From the NCBI GenBank assembly GCA_947253155.1, contig CAMXYK010000002.1, positions 1-64,000 on the forward strand: DNA of 64,000 nucleotides. The letters are read 5' to 3'. Under the pieces are notes generated by a model. The model was not told the DNA's origin. It did no database searches and worked only from the letters and a program-made list of their open reading frames with translations. Shown here in pieces: positions 16,904 to 26,648 of this stretch. Origin of the DNA: an uncultured Bifidobacteriaceae bacterium. GTDB taxonomy: Bacteria > Actinomycetota > Actinomycetes > Actinomycetales > Bifidobacteriaceae. A program made the translations under genes and the position numbers. The stretch's first letter is position 1, and every line of letters starts with the position of its first letter.

Positions 16904-18400
16904 TTAAGCATTATTTTCGTTCGAATTAGAATCCTCTTGATCAAACGATTCATCAATATTCGGGTGGATTGCAACGCGCTGATCTTTCGGCTTTTTTAAG
17001 TCCGGATTCACATGCTCAACAAGCATTGTGCGAGCATCCCCTGCTGTAACAAAGCTGCCGCAAATAAGCACGCCGTGACCGTAGCCCACGCCAAGCTCAT
17101 CATCTTCATCAACCAAATTCACAGCCGTTTGAATAGCATCCGGAAGCTCGTCAACGCGAATCACACGATCCCTACCAAATACGCCTACAGCAACCTTTTC
17201 AAGCTCTTCCGGGTCCATTACACGGTCCCGCCAAGAATTACGAGTCACAACAATCTTCGTCAAAATAGGCTCAAGAACACCCAAATATTCTTCAACCTGC
17301 TTATCTGCCATCATTGCAACAACGCCAATAAGTTGCTCAAAATGATAGTTTTCTTCAATAGTTTCACGAAGAGACTCAGCAGCATTAACATTATGGCCAC
17401 CGTCAACAATAATCGTCGGCGAAGTACGAACCTGCTCAATACGACCCGGAACCTTAACCTGGCTTAAAGCTTCAGCAACTAAATCGCCATCCAAAGCTCC
17501 ATTTACCGGAAGCACAACTTCAGCCGCAGCAAGCGCCGCCAAAGCATTATGCGCCTGATGCTTACCAAACTTATCTATTGGCACATCCTCATAAGTTCCA
17601 AGAGGCGTGCGCAAAGTAACAACTTGGCCGCCAACTGCAGGAGTACGAGAAACAACTTCAAGCTCACCGTCACCGTAAGAAGAATCGCGCAATAATTTAG
17701 CATTATTACGCTCAGCAACTTCCTTAATAATTGGCAAAACTTTATCTTCATGCGGTTGAGGACCCAAAATTACAGTACAATTTGGCTTAATAATGCCAGC
17801 TTTCGTGCGCGCAATCTCCTCAACAGTGTTTCCAAGCCACTGCATGTGATCCATATCCACTGGGCCAATAATTGCAGCATCCGCATTCATAACATTCGTA
17901 GCATCCCATTCGCCACCCATGCCAACTTCCATAACAGCAACATCAACAGGAGCGTCAGCAAAAGCCCAAATCGCCATAGCTGTAAGCACTTCAAAAAAGC
18001 TCATTTTTGGCTTACCGTCAGCCTCCATACGAGCATCAACCATGTCGATAATATCTTTCATTTGATCCCAAACGTCAATAAAATCGTCATCGCTAATTTC
18101 TTGACCGTCAATCATAATGCGCTCGTTTATGCGCTCTAAATGCGGAGAAGTGTAAAGACCAGTGCGCAAACCGTATGCTCGGCACAACGACTCAGCCATG
18201 CGAGCCGTGGATCCCTTACCGTTCGTACCAGTAATATGAATAACGTGCATAGACTTTTCTGGATGCCCAAGAATATCAAGAATTAAGCGCATTCTGTCTA
18301 AATCCAGATTGGTTTTATTATGCTCAGGAGCGCGGCTCATAATATTGCGCTCAATATCAACAATTCGCTCATTATTGCGATTTGGATGTTCCATAGACAT
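16904..18400 (-). CDS. folC: Bifunctional folylpolyglutamate/dihydrofolate synthase
   Basis: FolC is a Mur-ligase-fold enzyme that adds glutamate to dihydropteroate and to folates. It has the ATP loop HITGTNGKGSTARM (near residue 55), SPHLERINERI, the metal-site region VMEVGMGGEWDATNV and the C-terminal VDGGHNVNAAESL. At 498 residues it is slightly long. The N- and C-terminal ends are acidic, Asn-rich extensions. GGGGAG lies before the ATG; a second ATG two codons inside is possible. It is divergent from pepP and follows no obvious operon partner. Confidence 0.95.
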   Translation of the reverse strand: MSMEHPNRNNERIVDIERNIMSRAPEHNKTNLDLDRMRLILDILGHPEKSMHVIHITGTNGKGSTARMAESLCRAYGLRTGLYTSPHLERINERIMIDGQEISDDDFIDVWDQMKDIIDMVDARMEADGKPKMSFFEVLTAMAIWAFADAPVDVAVMEVGMGGEWDATNVMNADAAIIGPVDMDHMQWLGNTVEEIARTKAGIIKPNCTVILGPQPHEDKVLPIIKEVAERNNAKLLRDSSYGDGELEVVSRTPAVGGQVVTLRTPLGTYEDVPIDKFGKHQAHNALAALAAAEVVLPVNGALDGDLVAEALSQVKVPGRIEQVRTSPTIIVDGGHNVNAAESLRETIEENYHFEQLIGVVAMMADKQVEEYLGVLEPILTKIVVTRNSWRDRVMDPEELEKVAVGVFGRDRVIRVDELPDAIQTAVNLVDEDDELGVGYGHGVLICGSFVTAGDARTMLVEHVNPDLKKPKDQRVAIHPNIDESFDQEDSNSNENNA

Positions 18401-18647
18401 AACTACACTCCCCTACTTTTGTGCTCACTTACTCATTTTCCATCTATATAGATTAGTTTATGCCAACAACAGAAAGCTAATGCTTATGCTCGCATACGAT
18501 TGTTTTGTAAATTACATATGAAATATTACTTTTTTGCGCCAAAAAACTCGCATAAAACTACAAATAAGACTATGTTAGTTATTGTCTAGTTTTATTGCCT
18601 AGTTTATTTCTATTTGCACACAAAAAGAAGTGTTAAGGAGTCTCATA

Positions 18648-20237
18648 ATGGCAGAATGTACGCCAACCGAGCATGGTGAAGAGCTAAAAGCTGACGGAAC
18701 GCAAAAAGCAGAAGATCGCGTTAATAATCGTTCTCTTCGACCAAATAGCGATTCTTTCAAAGATTTTATGACAAGCAGCTGGGATAATCAGGAGCCAGAC
18801 GTTAAGCCTCTTGAATCCAGCAAATACATTCCAGCTCGTTTAGAGGCTCTTTCAAAGCGTTTCCCGGGAGAACGCTTAGTTATTCCTGCAGGTCAGCCAA
18901 AAGTTCGCAATAACGATTGCGATTACGCTTTCCGCCCAGACACTACTTTTGCTTACTACACTGGCTTAGGTCAAGATTACGAAGCTGGAGCTGTGCTTGT
19001 CATGGAACCGGTTGAAAAAGACAGCGAAGAAGCAAAAGCCGGTAAAAATCATATTCCAGAACTTTTTGTAGCTCCACGCGCAGATAACAGCACTTCAGCA
19101 TTCTACAGGGATCCACACTATGGCGAATACTGGGTTGGTCCTCGCGCAGGCTTGAAAGAACTTAAAGCCATGACCGGCATTAATACGCGAGATATTGCTG
19201 AACTTGACGACGCTCTTTTCAAGAATGTAAGCGACGACGCAAACGGTGAAGGCGTTCGCGTTCGCATTATTCGCGAAACTGATCCGGAGCTTACTGCAAA
19301 AGTTGAAACAATGCGTGAAGCAAGCGGATTTACAGACGAAGACGCTAATAATTCTGCAGACGATAAATTGCACGAGTTCGCTGCAGAAGCACGCATACTT
19401 AAGGATGATTACGAAATTCGAGAAATGCGCAAAGCTGTAGCTGCAACAAAGCTTGGTTTTGACAGAATGCTTACGCGCTTGCCTCAAGCTCTTGGCAAGG
19501 AACATTCCGAACGCATGGTTGAAGGCGCTTTTAACTCTGTGGCTCGCGAAGAGGGCAACGAAGTTGGATACGACACGATTGTGGCATCCGGCAAGCACGC
19601 GCCAATTTTGCACTGGATGCGAAACACTGGCGTAGTTTCTAACGGAGAACTGCTTCTTATTGACGCAGGCGTTGAAGTAAACAGCCTCTACACGGCTGAT
19701 ATTACGCGCACTTTCCCAACAAACGGCAAGTTCACTGACTTGCAAAAGAAGCTTTACCAATGCGTTCTTGACGCTCAACAAGCAGGCTTTGAAGCAGCTA
19801 AGCCAGGCGCAACCTACTCCGATATTCACCACGCTTGCATGAGAGTTTTAGCTGAGCATTTGCACGAATGGGGAATTTTAAAGGTTAGCGTTGAAGAGTC
19901 ACTATCTCCAGAAGGTCAGCAGCATCGACGCTGGCATGCTTGCGGAGTAGCTCACCACCTTGGCTTGGACGTACACGACTGTGCTCAAGCACGCTACGAA
20001 TCTTACCAAGGCGCAAAAATTACTCCGGGAATGATTTTTACGATTGAACCAGGATTGTATTTTGCAGCTAATGATTTAATGTTGCCTGAAGAAATGCGCG
20101 GTATTGGCATTCGCATTGAAGACGATGTGTTAATGACCGAAAACGGACCAGAATGGCTTTCTATTGACATTCCAAAGCAGATTGATGACGTAGAAGCTTG
20201 GATGGCCGACCGTGCAGGAAAGGAATTCTATGACTAA
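18648..20237 (+). CDS. pepP: Xaa-Pro aminopeptidase (M24B)
   Basis: A cytoplasmic dimetal peptidase that removes N-terminal residues before proline. The metal ligands are in DAGVEVNSLYTADITRTFP, HHLGLDVHD, FTIEPGLYF and GIRIEDDVLM, in the family order. The N-terminal creatinase-like domain covers residues about 55-200. AAGGAG precedes the ATG at 18648; the frame opens a little earlier at a GTG that overlaps this ribosome site and is not used. The stop overlaps the start of the next kinase gene by 8 bases, so the two form an operon. Confidence 0.94.
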   Translation: MAECTPTEHGEELKADGTQKAEDRVNNRSLRPNSDSFKDFMTSSWDNQEPDVKPLESSKYIPARLEALSKRFPGERLVIPAGQPKVRNNDCDYAFRPDTTFAYYTGLGQDYEAGAVLVMEPVEKDSEEAKAGKNHIPELFVAPRADNSTSAFYRDPHYGEYWVGPRAGLKELKAMTGINTRDIAELDDALFKNVSDDANGEGVRVRIIRETDPELTAKVETMREASGFTDEDANNSADDKLHEFAAEARILKDDYEIREMRKAVAATKLGFDRMLTRLPQALGKEHSERMVEGAFNSVAREEGNEVGYDTIVASGKHAPILHWMRNTGVVSNGELLLIDAGVEVNSLYTADITRTFPTNGKFTDLQKKLYQCVLDAQQAGFEAAKPGATYSDIHHACMRVLAEHLHEWGILKVSVEESLSPEGQQHRRWHACGVAHHLGLDVHDCAQARYESYQGAKITPGMIFTIEPGLYFAANDLMLPEEMRGIGIRIEDDVLMTENGPEWLSIDIPKQIDDVEAWMADRAGKEFYD

Positions 20238-21126
20238 GCCAATTGTTCTTTCGCTAGGCGAGCTTTTATGGGATTTACTTCCGCACGGAAAGCGCGTAGG
20301 CGGAGCGCCAGCTAATTTTGCGTATCATGCGCAATGCCACGGTGCTCAAAGTTGCATGATTAGTGCTGTTGGACAAGATCAGCTTGGAGACGAACTGATT
20401 GACAAAGTCAACAAAGCAGGAATTACCTCAATTATTCAGCGCAACGCTTGGCCAACAAGCACTGTAGAAATAGCGCTTAAAAACGGAATTCCTGAATACA
20501 CTATTCTTAGAAATATTGCTTGGGATCATATTCTTTACACTCGAGAGCTTATTGATTTAGTAGAACGAGCTGACGCAGTGTGCTTTGGAACTCTTAGCTT
20601 GCGCTCGCAAGAAACTCACGATACTATTCTTCAATTATTGAAGCATACTAAGCCTGGAGCAATGAAGTTCTTCGATATAAACATTCGAAGCGATCATTAT
20701 TCGAAGGATCTTATTGACACACTTCTTCAGCAAGCTACAGTTTTTAAGCTTAACGATTCTGAACTGTTCCTGCTTCGAGACATGTTCAATATTCGCGATA
20801 CTTCCGACGAAGAAGCTTGCCGCTGGTTCCAAGCGCGCTACGCACTAGATTACGTGATTCTTACAGGCGGATCTACTTTCAGCACGATTATTACAAGCAC
20901 CGGCGAAAGCTCCACTATTCCAACTCCTCATGTGAACATTATTGATACTGTTGGAGCAGGAGACGCATTTTCTGGAGTGTTTGCAACGCATATTCTTAAA
21001 GGCGAAAGTCTTAAAGAAGCACATCGTGCAGCTGTTAATACTGCGGCTTTCGTATGCACGCAAGAAGGCGCGTGGCCGAAGTATCCTAAGCAAATACCGG
21101 ATTATTTAGCAAAAGCCGAAAAGTAA
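20230..21126 (+). CDS. PfkB-family sugar kinase (probable fructokinase)
   Basis: Ribokinase-fold kinase. The N-terminus LSLGELLWDLLP...RVGGAPANFAYH is typical of fructokinases. The catalytic signature DTVGAGDAFSGVF (near residue 240) holds the anion hole and catalytic Asp. Its ATG lies inside the last codons of pepP, with AGGAAAGGA just upstream, so translation is probably coupled. A hairpin terminator follows. Fructokinase is the best guess from motif resemblance; another hexose or nucleoside substrate is possible. Confidence 0.85.
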   Translation: MTKPIVLSLGELLWDLLPHGKRVGGAPANFAYHAQCHGAQSCMISAVGQDQLGDELIDKVNKAGITSIIQRNAWPTSTVEIALKNGIPEYTILRNIAWDHILYTRELIDLVERADAVCFGTLSLRSQETHDTILQLLKHTKPGAMKFFDINIRSDHYSKDLIDTLLQQATVFKLNDSELFLLRDMFNIRDTSDEEACRWFQARYALDYVILTGGSTFSTIITSTGESSTIPTPHVNIIDTVGAGDAFSGVFATHILKGESLKEAHRAAVNTAAFVCTQEGAWPKYPKQIPDYLAKAEK

Positions 21127-21177
21127 ACAATAAATAAATAAATGAAATAAAAAATAAAATTTAACTCATAAAATCAA

Positions 21178-21214
21178 TAACGCCACTCCATAACATATGA
21201 AGTGGCGTTATTTA
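21178..21214. terminator. Hairpin between the PfkB gene and the tRNA gene
   Basis: 11-bp stem TAACGCCACTC / AAGTGGCGTTA with mostly perfect pairing, followed by TTTAGTT on the plus strand. It probably ends the pepP-kinase transcript and may also act on the minus-strand tRNA transcript. Confidence 0.75.
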
Positions 21215-21219
21215 GTTCG

Positions 21220-21293
21220 TGGGGCCTCAGGGGCTTGAACCCTGGACCGACGGATTATGAGTCCGCTGCTCTAACCGACTGAGCTAAAGCCCC
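21220..21293 (-). tRNA. tRNA with CAT anticodon (Met elongator or Ile2)
   Basis: Full cloverleaf on the minus strand: acceptor GGGGCTT / AGGCCCC, D-arm AGCTCAGTCGGTTAGAGC, anticodon loop CTCATAA, T-arm with GGTTCAAGCCC, discriminator A. CCA is not encoded. A CAT anticodon with these arms is either elongator methionine or the lysidine-modified isoleucine tRNA; the acceptor and T-arm do not settle which. It is not an initiator type, since the G1-C72 pair is intact. Confidence 0.93.
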
Positions 21294-21376
21294 ACGCTAA
21301 CAAAGTTAGCAACGACTAGATTAGCACATACCCATAAACGTAGCCAAATTAGTGCGTCGAACTCAAATAAAAAGCA

Positions 21377-22093
21377 TCACACGCGCTCGGTTCGACCGGA
21401 TGCGAAGCTATCAAGAGCACCAGTTGCGCGCAAAGCCAAGTACACAAACCACACAAGCACGCCAGAAAGCAACAATCCGCTTATAAGCTCTGTAATCATG
21501 TGAATAGTAATGTAAGTAGGAGCCTTAGCCTGATACTTGGTTAAGCACAGGTACACACCATACTCAAACGCAACAAGAAGACCAGAAACAGAGCTTAAAG
21601 TCAAATTAAACTTGCGATACTTAAAAATCAAGAACGGAATTTCTGCAAACACACCCTGTATAAGAGCAGAAATAATCGTATCCCTAATGTTAAAAGGAGA
21701 ACCAAGAAGAACCTGCACAAGAGCTGCAACAACATTCACATACACTGCAGAACCAGGCTTACGAATTAAAAGAACCGCAAGAGTGCCAGACAAATACCAC
21801 ACGCCATGCGTAATGCTAGCAAAACCAGGAAGAACCGCCGCATTAAGAGTACGAATTATTGGAATAAACACCAAACCATATCCGCACAAAATAACGCCAA
21901 AAACAGCAGATAAAGCAGCTCCCAAAGCAATATCTGCCACGCGCCAGCGCAAATTAGCAACAATTGAAGGCTCTGGATTTGATTTAGAATTCGCACTATC
22001 CGTTACAGGAGTTGCAGAAGTTACAGAAGCAGATGATTTGGCTTCACTATCATCAATATTATTATCAATATTTGTGTTAAAGATATCGCTCAT
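21377..22093 (-). CDS. ECF transporter S component (YkoE-like)
   Basis: Substrate-binding membrane subunit of an energy-coupling-factor vitamin transporter. After a roughly 45-residue polar N-terminus there are about six hydrophobic segments. WRVADIALGAALSAVFGVI, LPGFASITHGVWYLSGTLAVLLIRKPGSA and GVFAEIPFLIFKYRKF match the YkoE group, linked in other bacteria to thiamine or hydroxymethylpyrimidine uptake. No ATPase or T component genes are adjacent, so it presumably shares a module encoded elsewhere (group II ECF, inference). A 37-base hairpin lies in the leader. I do not see a TPP riboswitch. Confidence 0.85.
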   Translation of the reverse strand: MSDIFNTNIDNNIDDSEAKSSASVTSATPVTDSANSKSNPEPSIVANLRWRVADIALGAALSAVFGVILCGYGLVFIPIIRTLNAAVLPGFASITHGVWYLSGTLAVLLIRKPGSAVYVNVVAALVQVLLGSPFNIRDTIISALIQGVFAEIPFLIFKYRKFNLTLSSVSGLLVAFEYGVYLCLTKYQAKAPTYITIHMITELISGLLLSGVLVWFVYLALRATGALDSFASGRTERV

Positions 22094-22139
22094 AATAGAT
22101 CCTTATCTTAAGTGCTGCGCATTGTAAAATACTTAAATT

Positions 22140-22176
22140 GGCACTTCCTGACCTACGCAGCCCGGGCAGAAGTGCC
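22140..22176 (-). promoter_or_regulatory. Hairpin in the leader of the ECF S-component gene
   Basis: Perfect 8-bp stem GGCACTTC / GAAGTGCC around a 21-base GC-rich loop that itself contains GCCCGGGC, in otherwise AT-rich DNA. It ends about 45 bases upstream of the start codon on the same strand. It could be a small ligand-sensing RNA, a protein operator or a terminator; sequence alone does not tell. The conserved TPP-riboswitch core was looked for and not found. Confidence 0.55.
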
Positions 22177-22319
22177 AAAGAGCAAGTGTATCACCTAAAT
22201 AAAGCGCAACATACGTTTTGCAATATTTAACACATTAAAGTAATTTATAGCGCTTGATAGAAAAAATATAATAACAACAGCGTTTCGAATAGAAATTACG
22301 AATAAAATTTGCTTACTCT

Positions 22320-22377
22320 ATATGCACTTTATATGCACTTTATATGCAAAAACGCCGCGAGAAAAACCCGCGGCGTT
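22320..22377 (-). terminator. Terminator after tRNA-Glu, preceded by an 11-bp tandem repeat
   Basis: Stem AACGCCGCG / CGCGGCGTT (9 bp) lies nine bases beyond the 3' end of tRNA-Glu on the minus strand. Its outer side borders 2.5 copies of ATATGCACTTT (22320-22347). The hairpin should end the tRNA transcript; the repeat has no evident role. Confidence 0.75.
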
Positions 22378-22385
22378 GTAATTTG

Positions 22386-22457
22386 TACCCCCTAAGAGAG
22401 TCGAACTCTTGTTGTCAGATTGAAAGTCTGGTGTCCTAACCGTTAGACGAAGGGGGC
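22386..22457 (-). tRNA. tRNA-Glu (TTC)
   Basis: Minus-strand cloverleaf with acceptor GCCCCCT / AGGGGGT, D-arm CGTCTAACGGTTAGGAC, anticodon loop CTTTCAA and T-arm GAGTTCGACTCTC. Discriminator A, CCA not encoded. The anticodon TTC reads GAA and GAG. Confidence 0.95.
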
Positions 22458-22534
22458 TTCGAACCAAACCATATGATATTAACACTCATAAAGGAGTCTC
22501 GCAACTCACGGCGTGTTGCAGCGCCTGCAGAGCA

Positions 22535-23353
22535 TTATTTCGCAAGATACGTGAAGTCGTGAATCGTGCGTCCAGCATCTAAACCTTTACGCTCAAAATT
22601 CGTAAGAACGCGACCAGCAAAGCGCTCAGATTCACTAAAATCTGCGTGTGGAAGAGCCGCAGCTGTGTCAGCTGTGCCTTTTCCAACGTGCTCAATTGGA
22701 AGACTTACTTTTAATTCACCAATATTTGCAAAATCTTCGCGAGAATCCATAATCTCGTGCACGTGCAAAGCGTAATCCTCAATATCTGTAGCAATGCGCC
22801 AAACGCCCTCTTTACGCAACGCCTGGTGGATTGTAGAGGCAAGCTCTGGCTGCACAATACGACGCTTATGGTGGCGCATTTTAGGCCATGGATCCGGGAA
22901 GAAAGTCCAAACTTCTTCTAAAACTCCGAGGTCACAAGCTGCGAAGAAATCAGGAGCGTTAATTTGCGCAATACGAAGATTAGTTAAACCTTGTTTTCCA
23001 GCAAGAAGCATTGTGTGTGCTACGCCTGGATCATAAACTTCAAGTGCCAAAAAGTTAGTTTCCGGAAGACGTTCGGCCGCTGCAACAATATTTTCGCCTT
23101 GACCGGAACCAATTTCAACAATAAGCGGATTATTATTACCCCACTTATCTTTAATCCAATCAGAGGTAATGCGCAAATTTTCGCGCAATCTAAAAGAGCC
23201 AGGAGCTTCAGTAACGTCTAGTAAGTACTGACTTGCATAACGCTCCTGAGCGTGCTGTAAACGCGCATCTAAGCGTCCAGAACGACGCACAAACGACAAT
23301 ACAGTGCGTTGCTTGGCTTGCATAGTGTTTTCGTTTTCATTTTCACTGCTCAT
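22535..23353 (-). CDS. trmB: tRNA (guanine-N7-)-methyltransferase
   Basis: TrmB methylates G46 of the tRNA variable loop with S-adenosylmethionine. The SAM site is VIEVGSGQGEN (near residue 80), and [16 protein letters not shown] is the diagnostic TrmB motif. The C-terminus has the [13 protein letters not shown] region. An Asn/Glu-rich start of about ten residues precedes the usual domain. It is upstream of tRNA-Glu and downstream of sepF on the same strand. Confidence 0.95.
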   Translation of the reverse strand: MSSENENENTMQAKQRTVLSFVRRSGRLDARLQHAQERYASQYLLDVTEAPGSFRLRENLRITSDWIKDKWGNNNPLIVEIGSGQGENIVAAAERLPETNFLALEVYDPGVAHTMLLAGKQGLTNLRIAQINAPDFFAACDLGVLEEVWTFFPDPWPKMRHHKRRIVQPELASTIHQALRKEGVWRIATDIEDYALHVHEIMDSREDFANIGELKVSLPIEHVGKGTADTAAALPHADFSESERFAGRVLTNFERKGLDAGRTIHDFTYLAK

Positions 23354-23509
23354 TAGATTACTTTCGTTATTTGAATATACGTTTTAGTTAAATCCACATG
23401 ATTTTAGTCATGCTAGTACGCATTGTTTTATGCTACCAAAAAGTATAAAAAAGCAGCGAAAGTTATTAAACAAACGCTGCTTAATTAATTTTATTTAGAA
23501 ACAAGATTT

Positions 23510-23968
23510 TTAAGAGAACAAGTCACGAGTATTATTGCCGTCAGTATTGTTCTCTACTTTGATGTTTACTTGCGCAGGGCTTAACAAGAATACGCGAGGA
23601 GTTACACGCTCTATTGAACCGCGTACGCCGAATACTACACCTGCAGAAAAATCAACAATGCGATACGCAACGGATTCTGTTACTCCGGTGAGATTTAAAA
23701 CTACCGGAATGCCGTCTCGTAAAGCACGGCCAACCATTTGCGCATCATCGTAAGACTTTGGATGAATAGTAGTAATGCGGCTCATGCGATTAATACTTGC
23801 TCGCGTAGTTCCAGAATGCAAATCATCATTACGCTGTGGCACAACAGGAGTTACCGAACGATCATTGTCAAAGGAAGTTTCAGGAACATCAGCTTCAACA
23901 TAGTCATCATCTTCCGGCACATCTGCCATACCAACGTATGACATCACGTTCTTCATAAAGCCAGCCAT
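23510..23968 (-). CDS. sepF: Cell division protein SepF
   Basis: SepF binds the FtsZ C-terminus and the membrane and anchors the Z-ring; actinobacteria lack FtsA and rely on it. The N-terminus MAGFMKNVMSYVGM is the expected amphipathic membrane helix. After a flexible acidic linker, the SepF core (TTIHPKSYDDAQMVGRALRDG ... VVLNLTGV ... RIVDFSAGVVFG) covers residues about 66-140. It starts 24 bases after ftsZ stops, an arrangement typical of the phylum. Confidence 0.96.
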   Translation of the reverse strand: MAGFMKNVMSYVGMADVPEDDDYVEADVPETSFDNDRSVTPVVPQRNDDLHSGTTRASINRMSRITTIHPKSYDDAQMVGRALRDGIPVVLNLTGVTESVAYRIVDFSAGVVFGVRGSIERVTPRVFLLSPAQVNIKVENNTDGNNTRDLFS

Positions 23969-23992
23969 GAAGCAACCCTCCTCTCGTTATGC

Positions 23993-25210
23993 TTAACGCA
24001 GAAAATCAGGAATATCTAACTCATCCGGTTCAGCGGCAGCTTGCTGTTGCACAGGAGTTTGTGCAGCAACGTAATTCTGACTTGCCACATTGTCAAACAT
24101 TGAAGGCATAGCAGCAGGCTGTTCTGCTTGTGCAGCAGCATGAACTTCGTTATTTACAACTGCAGTGGACTGTGCTGGAGCAACAGGCTTCACATCTGCT
24201 TGCATGTCAACAAACTGACCAGCTTGAGCAGAAGACTCATCAGCCTTAGGATGAGCATCAAAACCTGCAGCAATAACAGTTACGCGCACTTCGTCACCAT
24301 AAGAATCATCCAAGGAAAGACCCCAAATAATTTGAGCTTCTGGATGAATAGCCTTACGAACAAGCTCAGTTGCAGCAGATGCTTCCTGAAGCTTCAAATC
24401 GCTTGGACCTGCGATGTTAATCAAAGCACCGTGAGCACCCTCAATGCTTTCCTCAAGAAGAGGCGAGCTGATAGCGATTTCAGCAGCCTGAGTTGCGCGA
24501 TCTTCGCCCTTAGCTGAACCGATACCAAAGAGTGCGGTACCAGCGCCACGCAAAATTGCTGTAACATCGGAAAAATCAACATGAATATACGAATTTGTAG
24601 TAATCAAATCCGTAATACCTTGCACACCAGCAAGTAAAGCAGTATCTGCTGTCTTAAATGCGTCAATAATGCCGATGGTGCGATCTGAAATTTCCAACAA
24701 ACGATCGTTTGGAATTACGATTAATGCATCGACTTCTTTACGAAGATTTTCAATACCAAGTTTCGCAGATGCAGCACGCTGAGGACCTTCAAATCCAAAT
24801 GGACGTGTAACTACAGCAATAGTTAACGCGCCTTGTTGGTGTGCAGCACGAGCAACAATAGGGCTTGCACCAGTGCCTGTGCCACCACCTTCACCGCATG
24901 TTACGAATACCATATCGGCACCCTTAAGCGCCTCTTCAATATCAGATTGATGATCCTGAGCAGCTTTTGCACCTTTCTCAGGGTCAGCACCAGCACCAAG
25001 ACCTCGACTTGAAGCATCAGATAATGAAATCTTTACATCAGCGTCAGAACGCAGCAAATCTTTAGCGTCAGTATTAATGGCCACAAATTCAACATTCTGT
25101 AGACCCTCGCTGATCATCCGATTGACAGCGTTACCGCCGGCACCACCGACGCCGACTACCTTGATGATGGTTTTGTCGTTGAAATTGTCAGTCTGGGCAA
25201 TCTCGCTCAC
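23993..25210 (-). CDS. ftsZ: Cell division GTPase FtsZ
   Basis: The tubulin homologue that forms the Z-ring. The GTP-binding loop GEGGGTGTGASP lies near residue 106, with VVGVGGAGGNAVNRM at the N-terminus and NTDAKDL after it. The T7 loop region (IITTNSYIHVDFSDV) is complete. After a Gln/Ala-rich linker the protein ends in DELDIPDFLR, the conserved peptide that binds SepF. It forms a division unit with sepF. AGGAGACAACGGTG just before the ATG gives a good ribosome site. Confidence 0.98.
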   Translation of the reverse strand: MSEIAQTDNFNDKTIIKVVGVGGAGGNAVNRMISEGLQNVEFVAINTDAKDLLRSDADVKISLSDASSRGLGAGADPEKGAKAAQDHQSDIEEALKGADMVFVTCGEGGGTGTGASPIVARAAHQQGALTIAVVTRPFGFEGPQRAASAKLGIENLRKEVDALIVIPNDRLLEISDRTIGIIDAFKTADTALLAGVQGITDLITTNSYIHVDFSDVTAILRGAGTALFGIGSAKGEDRATQAAEIAISSPLLEESIEGAHGALINIAGPSDLKLQEASAATELVRKAIHPEAQIIWGLSLDDSYGDEVRVTVIAAGFDAHPKADESSAQAGQFVDMQADVKPVAPAQSTAVVNNEVHAAAQAEQPAAMPSMFDNVASQNYVAAQTPVQQQAAAEPDELDIPDFLR

Positions 25211-25413
25211 CGTTGTCTCCTGTCACTCACGCACGTTTACACAATATTTTAGCGCAAAACGCTCGATACTGACGACGTTTTCACAATAAACTGAAAAAAT
25301 GTCACTTCTTTAGATGATACACCGGGCTATACGCAAATATTAACTATAGGTATTTTTCTTTATATACTTGCGAAATAATTTATGCGAAAAAGGCATAAGA
25401 AGCCTAGAAAACT

Positions 25414-26568
25414 CTAGTAACTAGCATCCATAGGGTCGTCGCCAAACAAAGCTTCGCGCTCTTCGTGACTTGTAGTACGAGAATCCAACCAACCGTATGG
25501 CAAATGAACTTTTTTAGCAAAACGCACGCGACCGCGCGGCGTGTCTAATACTTGTTCTGGCAAACGAAGAGAACCATCAAGCATGTTGAGATTACGCTTA
25601 ACATCCTCAATAGACTCGCATTCCATAAAAGCTTTACGAGTGCCGCCGCCAACTGGGAATCCCTTCAAATACCAAGCAATATGCTTACGCAAGTCGTGAA
25701 CAGCCATACGCTCGTCACCATCATAAAACTCAACCAAAAGTTCAAGATGACGCAAAATTACTGAACCAACTTCCGCCAAAGTTGGATTAACACGCTCACT
25801 ACTTCCCTCGCAAGCGTTACGAATATCCGCAAAAATCCAAGGCCTACCCTGGCATCCGCGGCCTATAGCAACTCCTGCACAACCAGTTTCTTTAAACATT
25901 GCGAGCGCATCTTCAGCGCCCCAAATATCACCGTTTCCAAAAACAGGAATATTAAGAGCTTCTACAAGCTCCCCAATACGCTGCCAATCTGAATGACCAC
26001 CGTAATATTCTGCAGTTGTGCGAGCGTGCAAAGTTACAGCAGCGCATCCTTCTTCTTGAGCAATATGGCCAGCTTGCATAAAAGTCTCGTGGTCTTCGTC
26101 AATTCCAACGCGGAATTTAGCTGTAACTGGGATTCCTGCAGGTTCGCAAACAGAAACAACGCGATGCAAAATTTCTTGCAACAAATCAGTTTTCCAAGGA
26201 AGAGCAGATCCGCCGCCGCGTCTTGTAACTTTAGGAACTGGGCAGCCGAAGTTTAAGTCAACATGGTCAGCCATGTTTTCGTCAACAACAATTCGAGCAG
26301 CTTGTTCTACAATAGAAGGATTTACACCATAAAGTTGCAGTGAGCGCACTTTTTCGCTAGGAGCAAAACGGCAAAGTCTAAGCGCTTTTGGATTTCTTGC
26401 AACTAATGCTCTAGCTGTAATCATTTCGGCTACGTAAAGGCCGTCCGGACCGAATTCTCGGCAGATTACACGAAATGGCCAGTTAGTGATTCCAGCCATT
26501 GGAGATAAAACAACAGGAGTAGCAATATGAACTTTCCCTAAATCCACTGGTTTTATAGAAAAATTCAT
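25414..26568 (-). CDS. dusB: tRNA-dihydrouridine synthase, DusB type
   Basis: Flavin enzyme that reduces uridines in tRNA D-loops. The TIM-barrel start ATPVVLSPMAGITNWPFR is followed by the catalytic Cys in LNFGCPVPKVTRRGGGSAL (near residue 100). VTLHARTTAEYYGG and GNGDIWGAEDAL are FMN and tRNA contacts. The C-terminal helical domain (DLRKHIAWYLKGFP) is present, so the protein is full length at 384 residues. It is a minus-strand gene between ftsZ and glyS. Confidence 0.94.
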   Translation of the reverse strand: MNFSIKPVDLGKVHIATPVVLSPMAGITNWPFRVICREFGPDGLYVAEMITARALVARNPKALRLCRFAPSEKVRSLQLYGVNPSIVEQAARIVVDENMADHVDLNFGCPVPKVTRRGGGSALPWKTDLLQEILHRVVSVCEPAGIPVTAKFRVGIDEDHETFMQAGHIAQEEGCAAVTLHARTTAEYYGGHSDWQRIGELVEALNIPVFGNGDIWGAEDALAMFKETGCAGVAIGRGCQGRPWIFADIRNACEGSSERVNPTLAEVGSVILRHLELLVEFYDGDERMAVHDLRKHIAWYLKGFPVGGGTRKAFMECESIEDVKRNLNMLDGSLRLPEQVLDTPRGRVRFAKKVHLPYGWLDSRTTSHEEREALFGDDPMDASY

Positions 26569-26648
26569 ATTGCTTTAACTCCGTTCATTTGAATAATATT
26601 TTTGCTTATTAATACTTAAGCTATGCTTACGTGATGCTTAAGCGCGAT

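Noticed and set aside
22094..22200. TPP riboswitch upstream of the YkoE-like gene
   Set aside because: The conserved CTGAGA and ACCTGA core segments are not present; only a simple hairpin is visible.
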